Shown: positions 1 through 8,000 of the stretch, piece after piece
How the letters are laid out: each line of letters starts with the position of its first letter
Position numbering within the stretch: position 1 is the first letter of the stretch
Program-made: the position numbers and the translations under genes
From: Thermoprotei archaeon
Lineage (GTDB): Archaea; Thermoproteota; Methanomethylicia; Nezhaarchaeales; WYZ-LMO8
DNA length: 12,106 nt
NCBI GenBank assembly: GCA_003649565.1
Contig: QMSF01000008.1
Span: 1-12,106, forward strand
Reading direction: 5' to 3'
The notes under the pieces: model-generated
What the model was told of the DNA's origin: nothing
Database searches by the model: none
Seen by the model: the letters and a program-made list of their open reading frames with translations, nothing else

Positions 1-94
1 GCATCTTTTCAACAAATCTGAGAATCTGAATTGAAAACTGAATTAAACGCTTAATAAACTCTTCTTTTTTAAATTTTGCATTTTGAATTGTCAT
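1..94 (-). CDS. Probable second four-helix-bundle protein (S23/IVP-like), N-terminal fragment cut by the left edge
   Basis: An open frame starts at ATG 94-92 and stays open to the window edge, giving 31 residues that begin MTIQNAKFKKEEFIKRLIQF and continue with SIQILRFVEK. The pattern KKEEFIKRL..FS..ILRFVE is amphipathic and resembles helix 1 of four-helix-bundle proteins of the 23S rRNA intervening-sequence (S23/IVP) family, but of a different subtype from the complete one at 4513-4917. An in-frame TAA at 130-128 lies just upstream, so this ATG is the first possible one. It sits inside a heptamer array (74-128), which supplies the start codon and the first residues. There is no Shine-Dalgarno motif. 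The start lies 29 bases beyond the stop of the DUF2341/LamG gene on the same strand. The role of the family outside rRNA inserts is not established. The call rests on a short fragment, so it is tentative. Confidence 0.55.
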   Translation of the reverse strand, partial: MTIQNAKFKKEEFIKRLIQFSIQILRFVEKM

Positions 95-128
95 TTTGAG
101 ATTTGCATTTTGAGATTTGAGATTTATT
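74..128. repeat. Heptamer repeat array A (TTTTGAG/ATTTGAG type)
   Basis: About eight consecutive units, mostly 7 bp, read on the plus strand: TTTTGCA, TTTTGAA, TTGTCA, TTTTGAG, ATTTGCA, TTTTGAG, ATTTGAG, ATTTATT. The array contains the stop codon of the DUF2341/LamG gene (124-126) and the start codon of the partial four-helix-bundle gene (92-94). An 18-bp stretch (108-125) recurs exactly at 1574-1591 inside the upstream gene. A 16-bp stretch (74-89) recurs exactly at 4995-5010. Confidence 0.8.
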
Positions 129-3100
129 TAAATCTGATTCCAACTCCAGAGTTGAAGTCAATTTTGACTTGTTCTGGGGTTCTTTGGTAGTTGTAGGCTT
201 TTATTTCGTCAAGTGTTCCCACAAAGTAAGAGGCGCCGACTTTGCCCAAGGTTAGGGCGGAGGTAGAAATTGAGGCAGAGTTGACAATTTCAATGTGATA
301 CCATTGGGCTTGCGAAAGGGTGTTGGTTGAGTAATTGTTTGAATCTAAAGGAATTTGTTTGCCATTAACATATAATTTTGGAGACTGCCAGCCGGTTCCA
401 ACCAGATGGATTTTGCCAGAAGATAGTTCAATATAGTTTGTGCCGCCATCTAAATCCAAAATTGGCCGGCTTAAACTTAAAGGATTAACAAAGAAAGACA
501 AGGTTTTGATATTCCCAATGTTTCCGCAAGAAGAGGAGGCTGAACCTGAAAAATACAAACCTGTTCCTAAAATTCCTTTTTTGAAAGAAGTGCCAGACAA
601 AGAGCAGTCATTACCACCAAAAGGCTCTCCTGAATCATAGGCTGTGGTGCCTTCTCCTTCTTCAAACCTCCATTGATGCTCTGGCTTTCCTTTATTGTAA
701 AGATAACGTATCTCCTCCTCACTCAACGCCCTGTTGTAAATGCGGACTTCGTCGATGATAATAGGAAGATAAGGCCCTTGTCCGGAATAGTAAGCTAAAG
801 TCAATGGCTGATCGTTAGAAGATATCGTATCACACGTTTGGCTATCTTTGTATATTCCATCTAAATATCCCTTAACCACCGTTGCCCCAGCCTCCTTTGT
901 GATGGCTACAAAGTGCCAAGTATCTTGTTGCCATCCCATAGCCAGTCTATCTCCATATTCTCCTCCGCTTCCTAAAAAGGTCATTAGCCCATTAGTATTA
1001 ATTTCTAAGCTCCAACCAGTAGCATCCCACTCCAAATCTCCTTTTTTTGTAACAATCCTATCATATTCTTCCCACCCAGAAAGAATTTTAATCCAGGCTG
1101 TAAAAGTGAGAGCATCTGGAGCGAGTTTCTGATCTGAGTCAGACACTTCAACATAATCATCCTCTCCGTCAAATTGCAAAGCAGAACCATATTTTCCCTT
1201 TCTCCACTTTGGTCCATTAACCAAGGTGCCATTATTGCCAGTGCCAGAAATATCATGCAAAGTAGTGCCAGCGCCTTCGTCAAAGTTGTAGTAGGCGACC
1301 AATCCTCGGGTGATATCAGGAGAAGGCGAGCCTCCCAGTTTTATTCCAAAGCCGGCGTTGGAGTCAATTTTGACTTGGTCGGATGAGCGGGCATAGGGAT
1401 AAATTCTAAAATCATCTATTTTTCCGCCAAAAAATCCAGCAGTGGAAGAAGCAGAACCAAGATATAAGACAGCGTTAGCAGTAGAGCCAGTGTAATTTGC
1501 AGTGCAAACCAAAGCGCCATTGAAATAAACTTTTAAGGTTGAGGTGTCGCCTGTGATTTCTAAATGGTTCCATTTTTGAGATTTGAGATTTGAATTTGAG
1601 ATTTGACATTTGAGAGATGAGTTAATTTTAATGTTTAGGTTTCCATTATTGTCAATGTAGGCAGAGGGATCATCTGTTCCCTGATTGAAAAGATATTCAT
1701 TGGTTGAATATTCTCCATCTGAGGATTGAAACCATAAAGAATAAGAAAATTGACTTTGGGAATTTAAAGCAGATTGAGTGGCAAGATAATCATTCGCGCC
1801 GTCAAATTTTAAGGCTTTGCCGAATTTGCCAGTTGCAAAAGTAGCACCAGAAATGGTCGCTTTGGCATAATCTGATTTTGAGATTTCATTTCCTACTGTG
1901 GCTGTCGGCTCGGAGGAAGTGTATTTGCGGACGCGGAAGAGATCAAAGTGCATTTGAGTATAAGGTTGAACTCCAACATGAAGATTCGAGTATTCAGTAT
2001 CTGTCGCAGTTACAGAAATAAGAGAGCCTGTATCATCTATCGTTTGAGCGGTAAGGGTTTGCCCGTCTGAATCCCACATAAGAGTAAACTTGTACCAGGT
2101 ATCGTTTGTAAAATAAGCATTTGTAAGTGCGAGTTCAGACCCCATGGGAATTGCACTCCACTTTTCTAATATGAAATCGGTATTGGAATCGCCATCATGG
2201 CATGAGTCGTAGCCCCATCCTATTTTATAACCATTGTCAGCATTGGTAATAAAAGCTCCCGCTCCGCAAAACCAGTTTATCCCTGTACTATCCCTGTAAG
2301 CCATTACATCTATTGCCACCCCCCCAGAGGTTGTAATCTCTGGTCTTAGGGCATAATTAAAATAATCCTCTGCATTTCTCATTGAATAATTTCCTTCATA
2401 GGCGATTGTATTATCCACGCTCCAGTCACCCTCGGAGTTATAGTTCCACTCACTTATATCTCCGTCCTCAAAGTCGTCAAAAAGTAAAAAAGTTGCTGTT
2501 CCATTGCTTTCTGATTGGGCAGAAGGGTTGCCGTAATACATATAAATTGTTGTTCCGCTTGTTGGGATTGAGGAAACTTTTACCCAAATTTTGGTCGAGG
2601 TGGTATTACAGCCAGATTCTATCCAATAAGGTAAGGTTTGGTTGTCATCGGCATCAGTAAATCTGATATCTGAACAATTAGATTTCATTTTACCATCAGA
2701 GATTAAAGAGGCAGTATCAAGAGTGATTAAAACTTGGTAATCTGTGAGATTTTCTGAAGAGCCAGAGATATTGATGGGTCTTTCGTAGGAATAGCCATCT
2801 AAAAAAACAGGATTGTTGTAAACAGTCGTTGCGCTTCCTTCTTCAAAGCGCCAGAGAACTTGAGGAGGGGCAGGTTTTGTTGAGGGGCTTCCCCCAAGTT
2901 TGACAGCCAAACCTGCATTGTAATCTAACCTGATTTCATCTATTGAGCGAACATAGTTGTACAATCTAACATCATCTAAAATGCCATCAAAATAATTGCT
3001 CCCTACTTTACCTAAATAAACAGCTGAAGCAGAAATGGCAGATTCTGTAGTAATAGCAATATGATGCCAGTTGGTATCTGGAAAAGTTGAAGATTGCCTG

Positions 3101-4446
3101 CCATCAACATAAATGGTGGGAGAGGTGAAATTGTTGGCTTGAATTGTGCCACTGGATAAGGTTATGGTTTGGGTGCCATTGAGGTCTATTATGCTTTGAG
3201 TTAAACTTTTTGGTTTTGCCCAAAAGGAAATGGTCTCGATATCTCCCACATCTCCACAAGACAAATAATCATCAGTTCCATTAAAAATTGCTCCTCCATT
3301 GAATTTTCCCTCACTTGTCCAGTGAGAACCAGAACCAGACCAGGTACAATCATTGTTGTTTGGGGTTGAATCATAGGCGGTTGACCCGCTACCTTCCTCA
3401 AACCTCCAGTGGGCTACTGGGGTAATGTTTTCTTCTTCATCCCCTACCGTGGCTGTTGGCTCTGGGTCGGCGTATTTGCGGATTAAAACCCAGTCAAGTC
3501 TGGCTTCATACGATCCTGCCGCATAAGGATATGAAACAGTAAAAGGAACTGACAAATCACATATTGCCGTAGTATGAGTTGCTTTTAAATCTTCGTCAAT
3601 ATAAAACTTAGCTTCATCTGATTTCCACAGAATATCATAAGTATGATATGAATTAGAATAATCTCCTATTGATGTTGCTTGCATATTACCCCCATCATCT
3701 TCTGAAGTCCCTCTAAGAGTAGAATTGGTATATGCTTCAAAAACTTCAGCAGCATCATCGCCCATTTGGGGAATTGTAGATGGAATTTCAGCAAAACCCA
3801 TTTCCAAAAAATCTGTGTCTGAAGTATACCAAGCTCTAAATCTCGTGGCATTACCAGGACTAAAATTATTAGTGCTTTGAAGATATTCCTCAGAGTAATA
3901 CAAATTAATTATTAATTCTCCTCCCGTCTCCTCGCATCCTGGCGCTGTCCACTCACTTGTATCTATTACTCCATCCTCAAAATCATCAAAAAACTCAAAA
4001 ACTGCCTCGCCATCACTCGCAGAACTGGCAGAGGAATTGCCGTAGTACATATAAATAACAGAACTTTTGTTTGCTGAAAGGGAGGGGACCTTGACCCAGA
4101 TGGTTGAGGTAGCAGTGGTAGTGGCGGTTTCAATCCAGAAATTTAAGAGTTGGGTGTCATCAGCGTCAGTGAAGCGAATGTCATCAAAGTCAGATTGGAG
4201 TTTGTTACTTGAAACCAAAGAAGAAGTCAGAGAGGCGGGCAGTTCTATTTTGACTTGATAGTCGGTGAGGTCTTGAGTGTGCCCACTGATTGTGATAGGT
4301 CTCCTATACTTCCAATCAGGCAACAAACTTGAAGAAAAACCATTACTACTTTCTCCGAAATAAGAGTTCAAACCCAAAATTGCTCCCCCGCCAATGAAGA
4401 CGACACCGATTATAATTGTGGTAATTGTCAGTTTGCGCTTTGGCAT
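124..4446 (-). CDS. Membrane-anchored surface protein with two DUF2341/ConA modules and four LamG domains
   Basis: 1440 residues. Residues 2-5 are basic (PKRK) and 7-28 hydrophobic, giving a signal anchor or signal peptide without a lipobox, so the rest is probably extracytoplasmic. Domains: DUF2341 at 44-137 (YRRPITISG, DIRFTDADD, IYMYYGN) followed by a ConA-like part at 150-337 ending EPTATVG; LamG1 345-500; LamG2 530-1020, interrupted at 548-858 by a second DUF2341+ConA module; LamG3 1048-1250, of a more canonical type (EVRIYNRALSEEEIRYLY); LamG4 1257-1420. LamG1, 2 and 4 end with related tails (e.g. NAGLAVKLGGSPS); LamG4 ends at the stop. No LPXTG or other C-terminal anchor is seen. LamG/ConA folds commonly bind glycans or proteins; the ligand here is unknown. 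The ATG at 4446 abuts heptamer array B and has no Shine-Dalgarno motif. It lies 66 bases after a four-helix-bundle gene and may be co-transcribed with it. Confidence 0.9.
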   Translation of the reverse strand: MPKRKLTITTIIIGVVFIGGGAILGLNSYFGESSNGFSSSLLPDWKYRRPITISGHTQDLTDYQVKIELPASLTSSLVSSNKLQSDFDDIRFTDADDTQLLNFWIETATTTATSTIWVKVPSLSANKSSVIYMYYGNSSASSASDGEAVFEFFDDFEDGVIDTSEWTAPGCEETGGELIINLYYSEEYLQSTNNFSPGNATRFRAWYTSDTDFLEMGFAEIPSTIPQMGDDAAEVFEAYTNSTLRGTSEDDGGNMQATSIGDYSNSYHTYDILWKSDEAKFYIDEDLKATHTTAICDLSVPFTVSYPYAAGSYEARLDWVLIRKYADPEPTATVGDEEENITPVAHWRFEEGSGSTAYDSTPNNNDCTWSGSGSHWTSEGKFNGGAIFNGTDDYLSCGDVGDIETISFWAKPKSLTQSIIDLNGTQTITLSSGTIQANNFTSPTIYVDGRQSSTFPDTNWHHIAITTESAISASAVYLGKVGSNYFDGILDDVRLYNYVRSIDEIRLDYNAGLAVKLGGSPSTKPAPPQVLWRFEEGSATTVYNNPVFLDGYSYERPINISGSSENLTDYQVLITLDTASLISDGKMKSNCSDIRFTDADDNQTLPYWIESGCNTTSTKIWVKVSSIPTSGTTIYMYYGNPSAQSESNGTATFLLFDDFEDGDISEWNYNSEGDWSVDNTIAYEGNYSMRNAEDYFNYALRPEITTSGGVAIDVMAYRDSTGINWFCGAGAFITNADNGYKIGWGYDSCHDGDSNTDFILEKWSAIPMGSELALTNAYFTNDTWYKFTLMWDSDGQTLTAQTIDDTGSLISVTATDTEYSNLHVGVQPYTQMHFDLFRVRKYTSSEPTATVGNEISKSDYAKATISGATFATGKFGKALKFDGANDYLATQSALNSQSQFSYSLWFQSSDGEYSTNEYLFNQGTDDPSAYIDNNGNLNIKINSSLKCQISNSNLKSQKWNHLEITGDTSTLKVYFNGALVCTANYTGSTANAVLYLGSASSTAGFFGGKIDDFRIYPYARSSDQVKIDSNAGFGIKLGGSPSPDITRGLVAYYNFDEGAGTTLHDISGTGNNGTLVNGPKWRKGKYGSALQFDGEDDYVEVSDSDQKLAPDALTFTAWIKILSGWEEYDRIVTKKGDLEWDATGWSLEINTNGLMTFLGSGGEYGDRLAMGWQQDTWHFVAITKEAGATVVKGYLDGIYKDSQTCDTISSNDQPLTLAYYSGQGPYLPIIIDEVRIYNRALSEEEIRYLYNKGKPEHQWRFEEGEGTTAYDSGEPFGGNDCSLSGTSFKKGILGTGLYFSGSASSSCGNIGNIKTLSFFVNPLSLSRPILDLDGGTNYIELSSGKIHLVGTGWQSPKLYVNGKQIPLDSNNYSTNTLSQAQWYHIEIVNSASISTSALTLGKVGASYFVGTLDEIKAYNYQRTPEQVKIDFNSGVGIRFK
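1572..1614. repeat. Heptamer array C, in frame inside LamG2
   Basis: Plus-strand units are ATTTTTGAG, ATTTGAG, ATTTGA, ATTTGAG, ATTTGAC, ATTTGAG. Read in the gene's frame they give LKCQISNSNLKSQK, lying between the strand LNIKINSS and the conserved WNHLEIT segment of LamG2. Positions 1574-1591 match 108-125 of intergenic array A exactly and in the same orientation. The same repeat family therefore occurs both between genes and within coding sequence. Confidence 0.8.
1873..2805 (-). other. DUF2341+ConA module nested inside LamG2
   Basis: Encodes residues 548-858: DUF2341 (YERPINISG, DIRFTDADD, IYMYYGN) and a ConA-like region (FDDFEDGDISEW, ending RKYTSSEPTATVG). It separates the LamG2 opening strand VLWRFEEGSATTVYNNPV from its continuation DYAKATISGATFATGKFG. 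With it removed, the distance from the opening W to the FDG motif is 41 residues, close to 44 in LamG1 and 43 in LamG4. Its borders match those of the first DUF2341+ConA module (44-337). A short heptamer-like stretch lies at its downstream edge (1871-1890). Confidence 0.7.
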
Positions 4447-4448
4447 AT

Positions 4449-4517
4449 GGAAATTAGAAATTGGTTATTAGAAAATGGAAATTGGTAATGGAAGTTGGAA
4501 ATTGGAAAGTGGTTATT
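4449..4517. repeat. Heptamer array B-left (GGAAATT on plus strand)
   Basis: Ten units, nearly all 7 bp: GGAAATT, AGAAATT, GGTTATT, AGAAAAT, GGAAATT, GGTAAT, GGAAGTT, GGAAATT, GGAAAGT, GGTTATT. The last unit contains the TAA stop (4513-4515) of the four-helix-bundle gene. The first unit starts 3 bases from the start codon of the DUF2341/LamG gene. Its outermost 12 bases (4449-4460) are an exact inverted repeat of 4959-4970. Confidence 0.85.
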
Positions 4518-4917
4518 TTCGTTCGTGGAAATTACGCCAACACTTCTTAAGGTTGGTTAATTGCTTACAGGTGCAATCATAAAGATCTATTATCTGATGG
4601 CACAATTTTTCATCGATGAATTTTGAGTAGATATCAATACAGACGGAAAGATGATGAATCATTTCATTACATTCTCCGATAGTATCATCAATATACTTCT
4701 GCCAATTCTTTTTCTGATATCTTTTGGCAAATCCCTCAGCAATTAAGGCAGGTCCTGCTTTAGACGCCCTTCTCATTTGATCTTTTAGGTCAAACTTTTC
4801 TTCTTTAGGAAGTTTAGGAAGGACTTTGGTTAACACTAATACCATTGCCCTATAAAGATTCTGGTAAACTTGTAAATCCTGAAATGTTTTAATTGTTTTA
4901 TTTTTTCTATTTTCCAT
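4513..4917 (-). CDS. Four-helix-bundle protein (S23/IVP, Avd-like family)
   Basis: 134 residues, a typical length for the family. It shows the family layout: FQDLQVYQNLYRAMV (helix 1), the LPK.EKFDL..QMRRAS motif, then IAEGFAKRY (cf. the NIAEG.gR signature) and CNEMIHHLSVCIDIYSKF, with a last helix rich in Cys and Lys. The usual SI.ANIAEG is altered to AGPALIAEG. Family members occur as ORFs in 23S rRNA intervening sequences and as the Avd accessory protein of diversity-generating retroelements. Their molecular role is mostly unknown, but the small basic fold suggests nucleic-acid binding. The start ATG (4917-4915) forms at the junction of two GGAAAAT units, and an in-frame TAG at 4929-4927 closes the frame upstream. 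The stop codon lies in array B-left. No reverse transcriptase or template repeat is seen nearby. It lies between two giant surface-protein genes on the same strand. Confidence 0.85.
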   Translation of the reverse strand: MENRKNKTIKTFQDLQVYQNLYRAMVLVLTKVLPKLPKEEKFDLKDQMRRASKAGPALIAEGFAKRYQKKNWQKYIDDTIGECNEMIHHLSVCIDIYSKFIDEKLCHQIIDLYDCTCKQLTNLKKCWRNFHERK

Positions 4918-4970
4918 TTTCCATTTCTATTTTCCATTTTTCCAATTTCTATTACTATTTTCTAATTTCC
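4901..4970. repeat. Heptamer array B-right (inverted copy of B-left)
   Basis: On the minus strand the units read GGAAATT, AGAAAAT, AGTAAT, AGAAATT, GGAAAAAT, GGAAAAT, AGAAAT, GGAAAAT, GGAAAAT, AGAAAAA. This is the same heptamer family as 4449-4517 in opposite orientation. Hand alignment of the outer 37 bases (4934-4970) against the complement of 4449-4485 gives 26 matches without gaps, including an exact 12-base terminus. A transcript of the four-helix-bundle gene would carry complementary arms around its coding region. Confidence 0.85.
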
Positions 4971-5058
4971 CCCAACTATTTTCTTACATTATCGTTTTGC
5001 ATTTTGAATTAAAAAATGTGCACGTCCCTATTTTTTCCGTCTGTCTTAAAAACCTCCG
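4971..5058. other. Intergenic segment between fibre gene and four-helix-bundle gene
   Basis: No gene is seen. The segment holds a 16-bp sequence (4995-5010, TTTTGCATTTTGAATT) identical and in direct orientation to 74-89. It also has a GTGCAC palindrome (5018-5023) between A-rich and T-rich runs (5011-5017 / 5030-5036). On the minus strand, GATAAT (4993-4988) could be a -10 box for the downstream genes, but no convincing -35 box lies 17 bases upstream, so a promoter is not claimed. Confidence 0.5.
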
Positions 5059-5067
5059 TTAAGAGGT
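5048..5067 (-). terminator. Weak intrinsic-terminator-like hairpin overlapping the fibre-gene stop
   Basis: On the minus strand ACCTCT-TAAC-GGAGGT forms a 6-pair stem (one U-G pair) with a 4-base loop, followed by four T. The TAA stop codon of the giant gene (5061-5059) overlaps the stem edge and loop. The stem is short and the U-run brief, so termination may be inefficient and read-through into the four-helix-bundle gene is possible. Confidence 0.35.
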
Positions 5068-8000
5068 AGGACAAGTGGAACTGGGTGTTTCACAACCATT
5101 ACTTAGATCGTCATCACAATCACTATAACCATCTTGGCAAGTGCAAGTTGGGGTGCAAGTGCCACAGCCATCAGCGCCTAAGCAGGGGTTTGGGCACTCC
5201 CCTACTAAATGAAGCGTGCCATCAGGGTCACAACTGGTTACCCCGCAATCGCAGTTTTCATCAATATTGCCGTCGCAGTTGTTATCTATGCCATCGCAGA
5301 TTTCAGTGGCGCTGGGGTTGATGGTAGGATTGGTATCGTCGCAGTCCGTGTTATCAGTCACATAACCAGCAGGTTGCTGGCAAGTTGAGGTAGAAGTATT
5401 AGAATCGCCAAAACCATCGCCGTCTGAATCTAAATAGAAGATTTGTTTTTGGCATTCAGTATTACATTTGTCATCATACCAATATCCACCAGCATTAACG
5501 CAATCTGTTTCACTGTCGCACAAATCTAAATGTTGATTGTCGCAAGATGTCTCGGTTTGCTCTGTTGAAGTAGTTGAAGTAGTGGTTGAATCTGTGGCTG
5601 AATCTGTGGTTGAAGCAGTCGTGCTTGAAGTAGATGTTGCTTCTCCTCCGCTGTTATTGTTGTCGCCAGTGCCACTGCCACCACCGCTACCTCCGTTGTT
5701 TCCGCTACAATCTTTTGTGCCAGTAGCATTTTTAGTTTCCTCTGGCTTGCCGTTACCAACTCCGCAGTTGTTTAAATCAGTACAGGTTCGGGTTTGGGTA
5801 AAACTCTCGCCCGCGCAAACATTTTCGGGCAAAGGAGACCAATCTGTACACTGCCAATTAGGAGTGCAGGATGCTCCGCCTGCTCCACTGAGATTGCGCT
5901 CTTTTAACAACCTATCTAATTCTGCTTTAGTGATACAGGTTGTACTGCCGTTCTCGTCCTCCAAACAAATCTGATTGGTAATAACTTTTTTGGCAAATAA
6001 TTCTTTTACCTTGGCAACCCCCTCTTCAACAAACAATCCAAGTTTCTGCAAACTGCTTTTTACCGCTAAAGTGAACCTGTCAAGAATTGAGGTTTCTTCG
6101 GTAGAAGAAGATGCTGTAGTAGTAGAATCATTTAAAGCCAATAAGCCATCCTCGGTAAGTTGACCAATTGACCAGTGGGGATTGACAAAAACCATCACCT
6201 TGCCTATCGGCAAGGAATTTCCAAATTCCAAATTACAAATTCCCGAATTAGAAGAGGTTGAGTTTTGGTCGTTTGAGTTGGAGCATTGGGTAGTAGTGCC
6301 ATTAAATGGTTCCAATGCTATCCCAATTACCCTTCCCGGCTCTGTGGCTTTCATCGCCGCACCGGGCGTTGAAGAAGCGGAAGTCAACAAATCGCCAGCC
6401 TCAATAGGTCCATTTTCAAGAGAAACCTTCACCGGCACCCTTCCAGCCAGCGCCACCAAACGGGAAGAGGTTGCCATATTCCAAGCCCCTATACTAAAGG
6501 CAGGATTTTCTGAAATTACTCCAATTAATTTTTCATCATAAGGAATGGAAGATTTTTCCAATAAAGAATTCTCTCCAATTGAAACCACATCTCCTACTTC
6601 AGGACAATTATTTTCTTTTTCGCATTGAGAATCAATTGGGTAGGCTTCGGCAATATCAAAACTCTGATTAGCATCAATTGAACCTGTAGCCCTAATTGAA
6701 CCATAAACCCCTAACCTGTAAGTGGAACTTGCATCCCCACTTTCTCCTACAGTTAAAAGGTGATTTGGCGTTGTTGTCCCGATGCCGACATATCCTGCAG
6801 GTGTTAATTCAAAAACATAACCGCTAGAGCCCAAAACCTTAAAACCAATGGTAGAAGAAGCAATATCCATTATGATATCTCCTGTTCCGCCGGTAGTTAA
6901 AGTAAGATTTTCATAAGAGTTTGCATCACCGGCCGAGATTTTAAGAGGTCCTTCAGAAGAAATAGTAGAAAGTCCGGCATTGGCAAAATACAAATCATAG
7001 TCAATTCCCACATCACCGGCAACATCAACCTCCAATGGTTGGTGTAAAACAACATTGGCAGTGCCAACTGTCAAACCAGGGAGAGCAGAACCTTCAGTGG
7101 TTCTGGTTAATTGAATTTCTTTTTGAGCCAAGATATTCAAAGAACCGTCAGAATCAACAAAGAGATCAGAACTCCTTTCAGCAGAGCCATAAAGCCGGAT
7201 TTGGTCAATGTAGAATTTTGGAGAGCCATAATCATTGTCAATTCTGAAACCAAGCCAAGAAGTAGTACTAGTGGCAAAGGAAGAAATGTCCCATTCTTCA
7301 TATTGCCACTCCTCCATTTCTTGAATTGTTATATTGTGAGTGTGGGTTCCGCCGGCATCTTCTTCTTGGACTGAAATAATCTGGGTAGTGGTAGCATCAG
7401 TAGAAGTGGTGGTGTATTCTGCTTTAATCCAGAAACCCAATCTTTCGTAAGATGACCAGTCAGTTACAGAAGGAGTGGTAGTGGCAGTGTCATTGTTGGA
7501 AGCGCCAACTGCAGTTTGAATAACAAAAGCAATATCATTAACCTTGGCCGAAGTGGTCGTAGTCAAGGTGGTGTTAGATGAGTCAGAAGAAATCCAATTA
7601 GAAATATCGCCGTCTTCGAAATCGTCCAAAACTTGGTCGTTAAAGCCACCAAAAGTAGCTAAAAGTCCATCTCTTAATCTTAACCTGTCAGCCGAGGTTA
7701 AAGTGAAAACTGAGGTCGCCCCGGCTCGTAAATCTATAATATCCCCTGTACCTGATTGGGTGACGGTGAGTTTGGCTGAGGGAGTGGTGGTGCCAATACC
7801 GACATTCCCTCTGTTGTAAACAATATTGTCCCCGGATAATTGCCAAGGAACCTCAGGAATTGAAGAGTAACAAGAAGAACCAAGACATATTCCTTGAACT
7901 TTGATTTTGCCTGCTACCTCTAATTGGTATTGGGTAGAGGTTACGCCTATTCCTAAACCTCCTTGTTTGAATAATGTCAGAGGAGTAAAGTCAAGGTCGG

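Noticed and set aside
4513..4917. Diversity-generating retroelement, because the four-helix-bundle protein is Avd-like and adjoins large surface proteins
   Set aside because: No reverse transcriptase and no template/variable repeat pair with adenine-specific differences is visible, and no C-type lectin target domain is seen. It could only be revived by such genes outside the window.
4988..4993. Promoter with GATAAT as -10 box on the minus strand
   Set aside because: No plausible -35 hexamer lies at 16-18 bases, only a T-run, and AT-rich DNA gives such -10 matches by chance.
5011..5036. Second terminator hairpin (AAAAAAT ... ATTTTTT with GTGCAC)
   Set aside because: The stem is purely A/T with a 12-base loop and the GTGCAC palindrome has no usable loop, so evidence for a stable terminator is insufficient.
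5537..5974. A 145-codon plus-strand frame rich in Val, Pro and Ser
   Set aside because: It is antisense to the Gly/Ser/Thr/Asn linker and TSP1-like region of the giant gene. The low-complexity composition explains the absence of stops.
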